Shown here in pieces: positions 1 through 11,454 of a DNA stretch of 64,000 bases (positions are counted from its first letter, which is position 1; each line of letters opens with the position of its first letter). The DNA is from Synanceia verrucosa (lineage: Eukaryota > Chordata > Actinopteri > Perciformes > Synanceiidae), in NCBI GenBank assembly GCA_029721515.1, contig CM056559.1, positions 15,677,001 through 15,741,000 of the forward strand. The letters are read 5' to 3'. The notes under the pieces are model-generated. The model made no database searches, was not told the origin of the DNA, and saw nothing but the letters and a program-made list of their open reading frames with translations. A program made the translations under genes and the position numbers.

Positions 1-1248
1 CACAGTACAAAGGAAGCACACACATACTGATGAAATCTATAATCATGTTGATAGACAATATCAAGCAGTGATAAGGGGACATATTCCAATTTCTATGTAT
101 GCATACTGTGACTCACTCATTAAACTTAAAATTTGCAATCTGCATCGTATTCAGAGATAAATAAAAGGTCAGAGCCAGTGGTGTAATCTGCGTGATATGC
201 AGGTATACGCCGTATACCCACTGGGAAATGGCGAAGATTTGCGCTTAGCCACTTGAAAATGCACGAGAATACATAACAATATAGATTTTTCTGTTCTGGA
301 AATCCCTGTATATCCGCTCCTTTTCATAGAGCATGCGCAATGAGTGCACACACGTGTGGAGATTCACATAACTTTGGATTCGCTTCCAGCCAGTCCGGTC
401 GGCCAGTCCCATGCTTCACCTCCACTAGCCTCATGAGCAGAGACCACAGCGTGAGCACCGATAATAGACAGAGACAAGGGAGCGCAGGAGAGCGGACCTT
501 ACAACACAAAATAATTACCCTTAAAATAGTAACATGAAATGGTGAAGGTAAGCTACATTGTTTCAATGTTTTGGTGTGGCTGATGAAGCTAGACCTTCGG
601 CGGCCTCTGGGAACACAGGAGCTGCAGCAGACAGAGAGCCAGATGGAGCCTCAGCCGCCACAACAGAACATCCTGTACCGCATAGGGCTACTGCTAATGT
701 TACGATAACGCCACCTGGTTAGTGAAAATTAAAAGCTAATTTAACAAATTAAGAGCTGCCACCAACGAGTGGTTGGTCATAGAAGCTTACAAACAGTGGG
801 TCTAGCTCGCTAAGTGTGATGGAGGCAGACAGCAGAAGGTGGGAGTCTGTGTGCAGCAGTAACGTCAGTGAACTGAATGTTTCATGTTTGCATCCTTTTT
901 TCAGATGAGGGAACAAATGAGAAACCCTGGCCTGCTGTGTGGACTGAAAGTCAGGCTAGTGAATTTAAAACAGGCATCCTTAATTAGATTGGAGGATCAG
1001 AAAGTTGGGTAAATATTAATACACAATGTAAGGCTGATATATAAACAATGAAAGTCAGTGACCATGCATATGCAAGTTAATTCATGATCATCATAAGTCC
1101 ATTCATTTTGAAAAAAATGTACACTACTGAATTACTCTAGTACTATAATTAGTGGAATATTTTCTTGCATGGTTATCCATGGTGTGAAAATTGTAAACTG
1201 TTTATTAAATACTTTTGAGTGGATTTATCCTTTTTTTGGCAGATGTTA

Positions 1249-1385
1249 GGGCGGCACAGTGGTGTAATGGTTAGCAATGTCGCCTCACAGCAAGAAAGTA
1301 CCGGGTTTGAATCTTGGGCCCCGGGCCTTTCTGTGTGGAGTTTGCATGTTCTCCCTGTGTCTGCATGGGTTCTCTCAAGAACTCT
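1249..1385 (+). repeat. tRNA-derived SINE, 3'-truncated
   Basis: It starts GGGCGGCACAGTGG and carries an A box (TGGTGTAATGG) and a B box (GGGTTTGAATC), followed by the CTTTCTGTGTGGAG body seen in the full copy at 2553. The 3' half is missing; hAT-like coding sequence follows. Confidence 0.65.
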
Positions 1386-1437
1386 AGTGTGGCAACCTGA
1401 CTGACTGCAAAGAACCCAACCTTTTCACATGGCACTG

Positions 1438-2330
1438 CATGAACCACAGTTTCGAGCTGGCAGTATCAGATGTTGTGGATGAGGTTCAGGCAGTCAACCG
1501 CTTCAGAGCATTTATGGACAAGATCCAAAATATCTACAGGCAGTCCAATAAAAATTCACAGGAGCTTCTAGAAGCAGCACTAGAGGTAGGCTCACAAGTC
1601 CTGAAAATTAGCAGAGTTTTAAGTACACAATGGGTGGCCAGCAGCTTTCGATCTGGCAAGGCTGTGTGGCTGTCATATCATAGCACTCAATCGACACTTT
1701 GAAAATGCTTTGAAAAGACCAAACATAGGCCTGGCACATCGTATGCAAAGCAAGGAGTTCCTGTGTGACCTTGGACTCATGTATGATGTACGATCTCAGC
1801 AACTCCAAGCCCATTCAACCACACTCTTGAGAGCAGACTAGATTTTAAAGCACACCATCAGAGTACTGAGTTCATTCAGACTCCCCTGGAGAGAAATCAG
1901 AGGAGGAACACACAGAACAGGCTTTAGGGCATTTTGGATCTTTTCTCTGGAGTCAAATGGCAAGCTCACACCAATCAATGCACAGCAGTTCCTACAAAGT
2001 CTGATCAACAACATGAAGAAGTGTCTGTCATTTGAAGGTGACACACTGCAAGCTCTCAGCATTCTGGTTCCAGCCAACCGGCCATCGACACCAGGCATAC
2101 GACATGGTGAGGCACAAGTGAAAAGACTGTGCAAGCGGTTCGATCTTTGCAAAGAGGAAGCGGTTAATCGAATGAGGGATCTCCTTGAGCACCCGGAAAC
2201 TGAGTCTGAAAGCCTGAAACCCCTCATACTGTGCATGCAAACCATCCCTTGCAGCACTGAAGAGTGTGAAAGAGGCTTCAGCCTCATGAACAATTTTTGC
2301 AGACATGAGGTCTACACTTATGCTATCTAA
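1438..2330 (+). pseudogene. hAT transposase remnant (KIAA1586-like group)
   Basis: Two open stretches (1439-1702 and 2013-2330) are joined by a region that reads through only with frame changes. The first contains the segment ending in LSTQWVASSF, typical of the hAT catalytic core. The second contains PCSTEECERGFSLMN, the C-terminal hAT dimerisation motif (CERGFS). Catalytic residues cannot be traced because of frameshifts near 1690 and 1840-2010. Possible earlier exons lie at about 560-720 and 905-990 (the latter reads DEGTNEKPWPAVW after a tttttcag acceptor). No intact product is possible. Confidence 0.7.
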
Positions 2331-2552
2331 TTCATCAATGCCCCCCCGTAGTCTTTTTCAGCCAAGGAAATATGTTAAAACGCCATCGCTCTGACACACA
2401 AGCAAGGAGGCAGTGCGCACCTGAGACATCTACATCCTAGATACAAACTGATTTGGAAAGCCGTAAAAACTGTCAACCCACTGTCGACTGTTCTAAGTAA
2501 TATGCACTTAGTGAAAGTTTAAATAAACTAAAATATAAAATAAGAATAAAAT

Positions 2553-2904
2553 GAGGGCGACACGGTGGTGTAGTGGTTAGCACTGTCGTCTCACAGCAAG
2601 AAGGTACCGGGTTCGAGTCCCGGGCCCGGGGCCTTTCTGTGTGGAGTTTGCACGTTCTCCCCATGTCTGCGTGGGTTCTCTCCGGGTACTCCAGCTTCCT
2701 CCCACCATCCAAAAACATGCATGGGCATTAGGTTAATTGGCTAATTTAAATTAACCGTAGGTGTGAATGGTTGTCTGTCTCTATGTGCCCTGCGATGAGG
2801 TGGCGACTTGTCCAGGGTCTACCCTGCCTTCCGCCTTAAAACAGCTGGGATAGGCTCCAGCCCCCCCTGCGACCGTATGAGGATAAGCAGTAGATAATGG
2901 ATGG
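2553..2904 (+). repeat. tRNA-derived SINE, full length with target-site duplication
   Basis: The tRNA-like head has A box TGGTGTAGTGG and B box GGTTCGAGTCC. The body ends in a GGATAAGCAGTAGATAATGG tail. An 11-bp perfect duplication AAGAATAAAAT flanks it (2542-2552 and 2905-2915). It sits inside the hAT element and so is younger than it. Confidence 0.85.
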
Positions 2905-3144
2905 AAGAATAAAATTATGATCAAATCTTGACTATTGTTTACTTACAATAAAACGGCATATTGATAATTCAATACCAGTGTTTCAGAATGCTTTCATTTG
3001 CATGTACAGTAGATGCTGTATGCATTTCTGAGGTGATGGGGTGTCACCCTGGTCAGGGTGTGTCGTGATGGGACAGGTGAGCATGTAAGGAAAAATCACA
3101 GTATACCCACTAAAAAAAACCTAGACTACACCACTGGTCAGAAT

Positions 3145-6100
3145 CCCCTTTGCTCTACCCTGCCTTCAAGCTCACATTACTCCTCCAGCTCCATTGTCTC
3201 TTTTCCTTGTCTTCTCTCTCTCATCTTTTCTGTCATGCACACTCACAGCCTCGTCCCCTTGCCTCTGTCCTAAATCCCCTGTCTTCTGTCTCCTGGCTGT
3301 GAAGTTTGGTGGAGAAACAGATAGTCAGTGACAGTGCCAGCAAAGCGGCCATGACTTTTGTGACGATTGTCACTGATTTGCTGTTCAATCCACAATCCAC
3401 AATAGCACAATTCCTTCTACTTAGCATTTGAGTCATCAACACTCTGGGGTTTAAGTAGGTACAATTTCTCACTCTGATTTACTATGTCATGTTTACCCTG
3501 GCAGAGACACAAATGTTGCACATGAATGATAGTGTAGTAGCCCATCAGCAAGGAGGCAGCACAATCACTTGCTTAGGTTAAGACAACAAGGAGTATGTCT
3601 GAATTGAGGAAAAAATAACTTGGTTGGGCTGTGTTTGTTGGATGACTGGACCAAATTCCGTCCCATCCATTTAATATTTGTAAATATATTTTAGTCTTAA
3701 TTTTCACTTGCATGTTTGAGCACTTGCACAAACACTCAAATGTGCTGGCATAGCTATCATTTAGTTACCGTCTGTCCGAAGGCTTCATGTTCAGTGACTT
3801 TTGTTTCCAACTGACAGTTCTAAATGTGATATGACAGATGCAGGGTCACTGCCTTCATTTACAACACAGGCACCAAAAAGGGGGAGAAAAATCATGTATG
3901 AGCTGGCTGTACGCTAACCCTAGGATAGCCTTAGGTAGCCCGAAATGCAATGATGATTCAGTGACTTTGAGCTGGCATGGGGACATGAAGAAGGGTGTGC
4001 ATTTGTGTGTGTGCTCATTAGTGGGTATGTAACCTGCTGCCATGGCAGAGGAACAAAAAAACATTACCAATATATGTTGTGTCATCACCATCATGTGTTT
4101 TTATGTAGGTCCATCGATGGCTTCAATGAAATCAGTGAGTGAGAACGCATGGGCTGTTTTCAGGCAATTAATTTGACCCCCAGTATTACCTCTTAATTTC
4201 CCTTGGTAGCTAAACATATTAGACCATCCTCAAGCCGTTGAACACACACAGACACACACACACAGAGAGAGATAAAGATATGCTGAAAACACACATTTTC
4301 ATACATGTGGCAGGTCTGAGAAGTAGAGAAAAAATCACATGGTAAGAAACATAAAGGTCAATCTGTTTCAAATTGGATTCTTATGGTTATCAGCTTGCAG
4401 GATAACTTCTCTGCAAAAAAAAAAAATAAAATTCTAATACCCACCACTTTACCATGGAAATCTGGCATTTTAATCCCAGATGTGCTAAATTCATTCGTCT
4501 GGAACAAATAGCATGGGAAGCCTGACAGACGGACAGGAAAAATGTCAAAGGAATGATAGGAATTCTTGGAGTAAGCCTAGATGGGAACAGCTGATTAGTG
4601 CTACACACATAAAATACAGCAGACATCTGACAGTATGAGTGACACCTAGATAAAAGAAAATGTAGTGTAAGGAATTATTTTTATTCCTACTTGACATACA
4701 TAAGAGTAATAATATGGAAGGTATTGAGGAAGTTGATACCAAATGTATAATTCCTCTTAGCCTCATCTGTTCTCTGAGACTGAAAATTACTATGCTACTA
4801 CTCCAGGGTTTTATCTTGAGGTAAATATTTATATATACACTTTTATACTGTAGATACAAGAATTATGAAAATTCAGTTGTTCAGAGAGCTAAACAAATAT
4901 ATTGCATGTGTAAAAGTCAGGTGAATTTCTGTAGACCTACTCACACGTGTGTATGTATAGACACTATCTTGAATATACTGATATGCACACACTAAAATAT
5001 ACACACATGGTTAGTGACAGCAGCAATCTGCTGCCCTCAGTGAGTGACCTGGGTTAAATATATAATGAGTACTTGTCCCATACTCAGGATCAATGGGCTG
5101 TGTAGAGAGGCGATAAAGGCACACCATTAACTCTTTGCATGCCAGCTGTTTTGTAAAACAGAAAGTGCCTTGTGCCAGCGTTTTTGCCCATTTTGAGTCG
5201 TTTTTCAAGACCCACAGAATATTTTGTACTGTCTCTGAAAACACTGAGTTGATCAAATGAAAGAATAGATTTTCATCATGAAAAAAATGATTGTTTTTAC
5301 CTTGTTCCATTCTTGTTTTATCAGAGGTAGAGGCCACTCCCACCAAATACGCCACTTTTTGGCCAGAATCCATACCTTTTGCTCTCTAATCACGATCGTC
5401 TCCACTTCCTACTTTGAACTACGTGGCGTATACTGTCTCTTTGTGCTCTCACTACATCTCCCAGAAGCCCCAACTTTATTCACGGGTGATCGGCGACCCA
5501 CTGCCGAAAAGACACTTTGAAAGAAAAAAGGCACAATCAACATATTTACTCCTGTAGAATTGGAGGTACATTTAATTGAAATTGTAGCATACAGGTGAAA
5601 AGTGGTGGAGTGCTGATGAATAAAATCTGATTATCATGTAGGTGCATATCCACAGCTGCCAAACTCACTGCAGAAAAATGGACTTGGAAGCAGTTTAACA
5701 TCTAAAGAAAAAATAAAAGCATCATTCAAACATGTTAGGTTATATTTTACTTGGTCATGATTGTATATTTCTTGTGTTTTATTCATGTTTGATTTATTAA
5801 GCAAAGTAGCATAAATAACCTGTCATTCAGTGGCTATCTCATTGTGTACTGTAGGTACTAGTGGTAATTTAACCCTCCCGCCATATTCTATATATACACG
5901 CACTTATACACCCCACGTCCGTGGTGTGGCCAGAGAGAGTTGTTGAGGTAAATTATGAATCTAATGTAATAAATAATAGATCTTATAAACCTAATGAAAA
6001 ACGGTACTGTTCAAACAGATATTTATTGGAGAATAACAACACATCTGAGTGTAAGCATTCTGAATTAATGGTGCCTTCATGTTGATCGTATTTCCTACAT

Positions 6101-6910
6101 ACGGGCACGATGTCTGAAGGCTCGGCAGTTAGAGGAGACAGGATAAACTCAGGCTTTCTGACAGAAAACCTGCCAGTGAGCAGAGTAGCCATCATTTCAG
6201 GGTTAACATACTCAGTTTTCACTTACCCTGTTTCTGGAATACCCCCCGAGTTTTGTGTGCAGAAGCAGCAAAGTCAGAGAAGATGCCTTTTCACACGAGA
6301 AACAAATATAGGTTGGTAATATACAGTATAATGCAACTCGAAACACTCATGCCAGTGTTTTAGATGAATAGCAAATGTAGCAACAACAAATCAAACATAT
6401 ATAATGTAGGCAAATAAATGTGCAACTAATAATAATAATGATTCTGATGATAATCCTGTTTTTCTATCATTTGCAGGCAAGTCTTTGTGTCTAACATGCA
6501 ACTTATCTGCTGGTGTCTGTCACAGAGCATTACCATGACAACCAAAAAGGTAAATCCTCTTATGCCAGTGAGCTGTGTTTAAATTTGCCCAAGTGTTCTT
6601 GGGAGAGAAACATCACATACAAACACACACATACAAATAGGTTACACTGAGTGTTTAGATTTATCCCAATACTCTGGGGAGACTGTAACTCATTATTCTG
6701 TGGGTATGTTGGCTGGCATGCTGTTTAAACCGTTTAAAACTACCAGAAAATGTGCCTTTGTGGCTCCATTGCCTCTTATTTATCCTATTCGGACAGGGAC
6801 TGACCACATCTGGCAGCATTCTGGTCACCTTTAGATTTTGGAGCTTCTAAATCATACACAACAACATCTTTTATGCATAAACACATAAATGGAGTCGCAA
6901 AGGCAAACAG

Positions 6911-6949
<39 letters not shown>

Positions 6950-7480
6950 GGTCTCAGATAACAAACAAGATGTCATAACTCGTTGAATGGAAATCAATAT
7001 TTGGCAAAAAAAGATATCTACACTCCCCTTTAATCAGGGGGAACAGATGGCCCCAAGGCCTATGAACTATGTCCATCCCTTTAAGCGAGCACCAAGTCCT
7101 GGCAGTCTTTAAATGGACTGCAAGGCAGCAGGCAGGGAAAGGAAGGACAAGAAAAAGAAAAAAAATTAAAAAGGACAGTGGAACAGTGGAGTAGTTTCAA
7201 GTCAAACATGGTGACATCCCCAACAAGTTAATTAATGGAATGTTAAAAAAAAGATTTCTTCCTGCAAAATAACAAGCAAACTCACACAAGGTTATCATAT
7301 CATAGCATTCAGATGGCATTTAACTGTGAAAAACAACTTTATTCTCTATGAGCATGTTGCAAGAAAAATAGCGGTAGTAAAAGACTGGCAAACCATGGTT
7401 GTAATTTAATTGAGTTCTTGCTTACCACTATGCTGTGCCGCAGCAATTCTCGGGAAAAGTCTTTGTACTGCATCTTTACT
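3145..7480. other. Gene-free stretch
   Basis: No supported gene is seen. It holds short CA tracts (near 4245-4265), a CA microsatellite (6913-6945) and scattered AT-rich DNA. A TTAACTCTTTGCATGCC stretch at 5127 and a TTAACCCTCCC...CAGGGTTAA pair at 5869-6206 hint at piggyBac-type MITEs, but the matching termini are only 8-9 bp long. Confidence 0.5.
6913..6945. repeat. (AC)n microsatellite
   Basis: About 16 uninterrupted AC units. Confidence 0.95.
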
Positions 7481-7483
7481 TAA

Positions 7484-7990
7484 GCTAGTTTTACACGAAC
7501 ACGCAAGGTGCAGGTGTGCCGAGAGAAATGCATTTATTGTGTATGTGGTTGCGCCAGCAAAGGCGCGGCGCAGGGGTGAAGTTGGGTGCTTTTGTGCGCT
7601 TTACACTGTGTGTAAAGGATGGAGGCAAGGCTGATTTCTTGCCATATTGTATTTGGTGAGCTGTGGGATGCACTACTGTCGCTCCTGGACGAGCCAAAAC
7701 TCTTCCACATCCCACCATCCAGTCAAAGTGGCATGTACCCTTCTTCTTACGGATTTCCTCCTCCTCATCATCATCATCTTCATCAGCATAAACAAAGCCA
7801 GGGCTTTCTGGACGTCGCAAATTACATGTTATCCTCACAAAACTGAAGAGAGCTACAGTTTTCCTCTACTGATCCATAGCCTAGCAACTTGGTCGGAGTG
7901 CACCCTACTCTGCGTAGTGGTGTGAGTGAGTGAGCTTGCGCCAAACCCTGCACAGCACGCTGCGCTTGCCGCATTCGATGTGAAACCAGC
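7484..7990. repeat. Harbinger-like MITE (tentative)
   Basis: The left end GCTAGTTTTACACGAACACG and the right end read on the minus strand (GCTGGTTTCACATCGAATGC) are imperfect inverted repeats continuing for about 40 bp. TTA trinucleotides lie beside both ends, consistent with a 3-bp Harbinger target site. No transposase is recognisable inside. Confidence 0.45.
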
Positions 7991-8282
7991 ATTATTCTGG
8001 AAAAAAAGTTTCCTGTCACACCAGTGCTCAAGTTAAATCACAGGCATGAGCTAACCAGTTTGTCCTATAATCAATAATTTCCTTAGTTGCTTTGTTTTTC
8101 TCCGTGCATGCTTTCTTTGGTGTTTCTTTTGTATATTATGTCATTCCATAATTCTGTCCCTTTTACAGTATGTCATGTCCTTTACATCATGCTATTTCCA
8201 TTTATGCCTTGCTCACTTCAGGAATTACATGACCACAGAAATGTGTTTACACATTAAGGTTTTTATCTTTGGCAATACTCCT

Positions 8283-8366
8283 ATACTCTCTTTCTCTGTC
8301 TATCTCTCTCTCTCTCGCTCTGTCTGCATGTATGTGTGTGTGTGTGTATGTGTGTGTGTATACACC
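8283..8366. repeat. (CT)n/(GT)n microsatellite
   Basis: A pyrimidine-rich CTCT run passes into interrupted GT repeats ending GTGTGTATAC. Confidence 0.9.
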
Positions 8367-9214
8367 TGCCCAGAGGAGTTCTAAACATCGAAAGGATTTC
8401 ATGTTTCCATCTTTTTCCAAAGCATCCTCTCGCACGTAGTGTTGATGGTTTCTTTGAGGTATTTCCCTGCACAGGTATTTCACATACTAATCCTAGCTTG
8501 GGTGTTGAGAGTGTGGTAATATATTGCCATAGAATTGCACGGGAAGACAAAAATTGTATAAATGCATCTTGGCAGAAAACCCTTTCACCATTCAGGGGAT
8601 TAGATCTTCCTTCTAAACCCAGATCAAATATCTGATTGTTCAGCCTGCCGCTGCTTCTAAGTTAAGCAAATATGCCAAACATGCACACACAATTTGATGA
8701 TATAGATTAATCCTTTTCATTTTTGCCTAGAATCCCATATTCTCAACTTGTGATATATACAACTTGTGATATATATTTCATCAGTTCACAAAATCCAATA
8801 TTGTATCCTTGCTCTAAGAAAAGTTAAAAAAAAAAAAAGTTTTAAAAATTGCCCCATCCTCAGTTAAACATTAAAGAACAAACTCATCTTGAACAATGAG
8901 CAAAATCATCTTTATTTGGTATAATACAGATATCTTAAACCCTGTACAAAGGTCGAGAGGATGGAGAATAAGAGGCACAGAAGATCAGGGATAATTCTTA
9001 TAAAAATTCATGGATTTAATGGTAGTCTCTCTAGAAGTCTTTAGTTCTGCTTTTTGTTTCTGTCTTTGCTTGTCTCACTCATCTCATTGTTGAGTTCTTG
9101 CCTGTTGTTCTGCTCCACAAACCCAATTTGGCACAAAATGATGAACATGGGCTCAACCTGTGTTTGACCCAATCAGAAACTTTGAAAGTAGAGTCACTGC
9201 CATAGGGGAAAAGG

Positions 9215-9900
9215 GTGGTAATGTGGTGTTCTTGTGCTATATTTGGTCACCTCATGAAAAGTAAATGTATGCTCGATGTTTCTCATAAAATTCAAACCAC
9301 ACCACCAGACAGAGGGGTCATCATCTGGCATGGGCAAGGGAGCATTTGTGCTGGACAAGGAACCAGTGGGCCTCAGAGCTGTTCTCTGATGAAAGTCAAT
9401 TCACATTGAGCAGAAATGGCCTCCAACGCTGCTAAAGAAGTCACGGAGGTGGTGGTGTTACAGTCTGGGCAGGTGTGTCGGGTCAATATAGCACTGCCCT
9501 ACACTTTGTGACTGGTACTGTGACAAGCAGATACTATCTGAATTAATATCATTAATACAGTCATTGTGCCTCTCCATGAGCAACATCGGCCTGATTTCAT
9601 CTTCATGGACGACGATGCCCCAGCTCATCAATGTTGCATCACCAGGGAACGGCTGCTGGAGGCTGGGGTACCTACCTTGGGGCGTGGCCTGCACTTTCTC
9701 CAGACCTGAAGCCCATGGAATCAGCTGAGTCATCGTGTAGAGAGTCATAACTCTGAATCCCAGAACCCCAATGACCTGAGGGCAGGCCTTCAAGAAGAGT
9801 GGAATATCACGCTTCAGCAGACAATAAGTCGACTTGTGAACAGCATGAGACATTGTTGTCAAGCTATAATTGTTGCTCAAGGACACATGACACGTTAAAT
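9215..9900 (+). pseudogene. Tc1-like transposase remnant
   Basis: Across several frames the plus strand reads pieces of a Tc1 (IS630-Tc1) transposase: FSDESQFTLSRNG near 9385, GGVTVWAG near 9455, FIFMDDDAPAHQ near 9600 and a C-terminal ISRLVNSMRHCCQA near 9825. These are the DD34E-family landmarks in the right order. Frameshifts and stops (for example in the SPDLNPIE region, read here as LQT then stop) make it non-functional. Its C terminus resembles that of the fragment at 47731. Confidence 0.7.
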
Positions 9901-9924
9901 ATATGTATAAAAAAATTTGAGATG

Positions 9925-10267
9925 GGGGTAGCACGGTGGTGCAGGGGATAGCACTGTCGCCTCACAGCAAGAATGTACCGGGTTCGATTCCTGGTCTGGG
10001 GCCTTTCTTTGTGGAGTTTGTTTGTTCTCCCCATGTCTGCATGGGTTCTCTACGGGTATTTCCTCCCACCATCTAAGAACATGTATGGGGATTAGGTTAC
10101 TTGGCTAATTTAAATTGACTGTAGGTGTGAATGGTTGTCTGTCTTTATGTGCCTTGTGATGAGGTGGCGACTTGTCCAGGGTGTACCATGCCTTCCGCCC
10201 TAAGACAGCTGGGATAGGCTCCAGCTCCCCACGACCCTATGTGAGGATAAGCAGTAGAAACGGATGG
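9925..10267 (+). repeat. tRNA-derived SINE, full length with target-site duplication
   Basis: A box TGGTGCAGGGG, B box GGTTCGATTCC, then the same body as the 2553 copy and a GGATAAGCAGTAGAAACGG tail. The 13-bp flanks AAAATTTGAGATG (9912-9924) and AAAATTTGAAATG (10268-10280) differ at one base. Confidence 0.85.
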
Positions 10268-10277
10268 AAAATTTGAA

Positions 10278-10384
10278 ATGTATATACTGTATATATGTAT
10301 ATGTATATACATATATACGTATATACACGTGTATACGTATACGTGTACACGTGTATATACGTATATACATATATATATATATTA
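10278..10384. repeat. Alternating purine-pyrimidine TATA/CGTG tract
   Basis: About 100 bp of almost strict purine-pyrimidine alternation (GTATAC, ACGTGTATACGT and similar words), strongly self-complementary. It begins right at the SINE's 3' duplication. Confidence 0.85.
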
Positions 10385-11454
10385 TAACAAGTGTAGTAGA
10401 GTAATAGCACAGTTTTGCTTAAAATATTGCAACGCACACAACATTATGGGTGACATATCAGTGTTCAAAAGAGGACAAATTGTTGGTGCATGTCTTGCTG
10501 GCGTATCTGTAACCAAGACAGCAAGTCTTTGTGATGTATCAAAGCCACGGTATCCAGGGTAATGTCAGCATATAACCAAGGAGGATGAACCACATCCAAC
10601 AGGAGTAACTGTGGATGCAAGAGGAAGCTGTTTGTATCCAAAAAACATAAAACCACAGCTGCCAAACTCACTGCAGAATTAAATGTGCACTTCAACTCTC
10701 CTGTTTACACCAAAACTGTCCATCGGGAGCTCAACAGGGTCAATATCCATGGCCAGGCTATTATAGCCAAACCTTTGGTCACTCATGCCAGTGCCAAACG
10801 TCGGTTTCAATGGTGCCAGAAGCGAAAATCTTGGGCTGTGGACAATGTGAAACGTATTGTTCTCTGATGAGTCCACCTTTACTGTCTTTCCCACGTTCGG
10901 GAGAGTTATGATGTGGAGAAGCTGCAAAGAAGTGAAGCATGGGGTGGATCAGTGACGGTTTGGGCTACAATATCATGGCATTCCCTCAGCCCAATACTTG
11001 TGCGAAATGGGCACATCACTGCCAAGGACTACGGCACCATTCTGGAGCACCATGTGCACCCAGTGGTTCAAACACTGTATCCTGAAGGCGGTGCCATGTA
11101 TCAGGATGATAATGCACCAATACACACAGCAAGACTGGTGACAGAGTGGTTTAATGAACATGAAGGTGAAGTTGAACATCTCCCATGGCCTGCACAGTTA
11201 CCAGATCTAAATATTATTAAGCCACTTTGGGGTGTTTTGGAGGAGCAAGTCAGGAAACGTTCTCCACCAGCATCATGTAATGACCTGGCCATTATTCTGC
11301 AAGAAGAATGGCTCAAAATCCCTCTGGCCACTGTGCAGATATCTGTCATTCCAAAGACAATGCTGTATTGGCCACAAAAAGAGATCCTACACCACACTAA
11401 TGAATTATTGTGGTCTAAAACCATGCGTTTCAATTTCATTGTCCAACCCCTGTA
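10385..11454 (+). pseudogene. Tc1-like transposon, left end missing, dead transposase
   Basis: The N-terminal part starts near 10446 (MGDISVFKRGQIVG, helix-turn-helix region) and is then broken by stops. A clean C-terminal frame runs 10913-11491, with GGSVTVWATI holding the first-Asp region and MYQDDNAPIHTAR holding the second. The catalytic third acid is lost: the usual NIIEPLW reads NIIKPLW (about 11213). The right terminus CATTGTCCAACCCCTG ends at 11452 next to a TA. No matching left inverted repeat is visible; the TA-rich tract lies where it should be. Confidence 0.75.

Larger units (their letters stand above)
176..3136 (+). mobile_element. hAT-superfamily DNA transposon, degenerate, with nested SINEs
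   Basis: The left end reads CAGTGGTGTAATCT and the right end, read inward on the minus strand, CAGTGGTGTAGTCT, so 13 of 14 terminal bases match. The flanks are GTCAGAGC (168-175) and GTCAGAAT (3137-3144), an 8-bp target duplication with 6 of 8 identical, the size hAT elements make. Subterminal GTATACCCACT occurs near both ends (about 221 and 3104). The inside holds a broken hAT transposase (1438-2330) and two SINE insertions. The mismatched duplication and many stops show an old copy. Confidence 0.75.

Noticed and set aside
5127..5528. piggyBac-like element starting TTAACTCTTTGCATGCC
   Set aside because: No matching right terminus with TTAA was found.
5869..6206. TTAACCCTCCC...CAGGGTTAA mini-element
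   Set aside because: Only 8-9 terminal bases match, which is too short to exclude chance.
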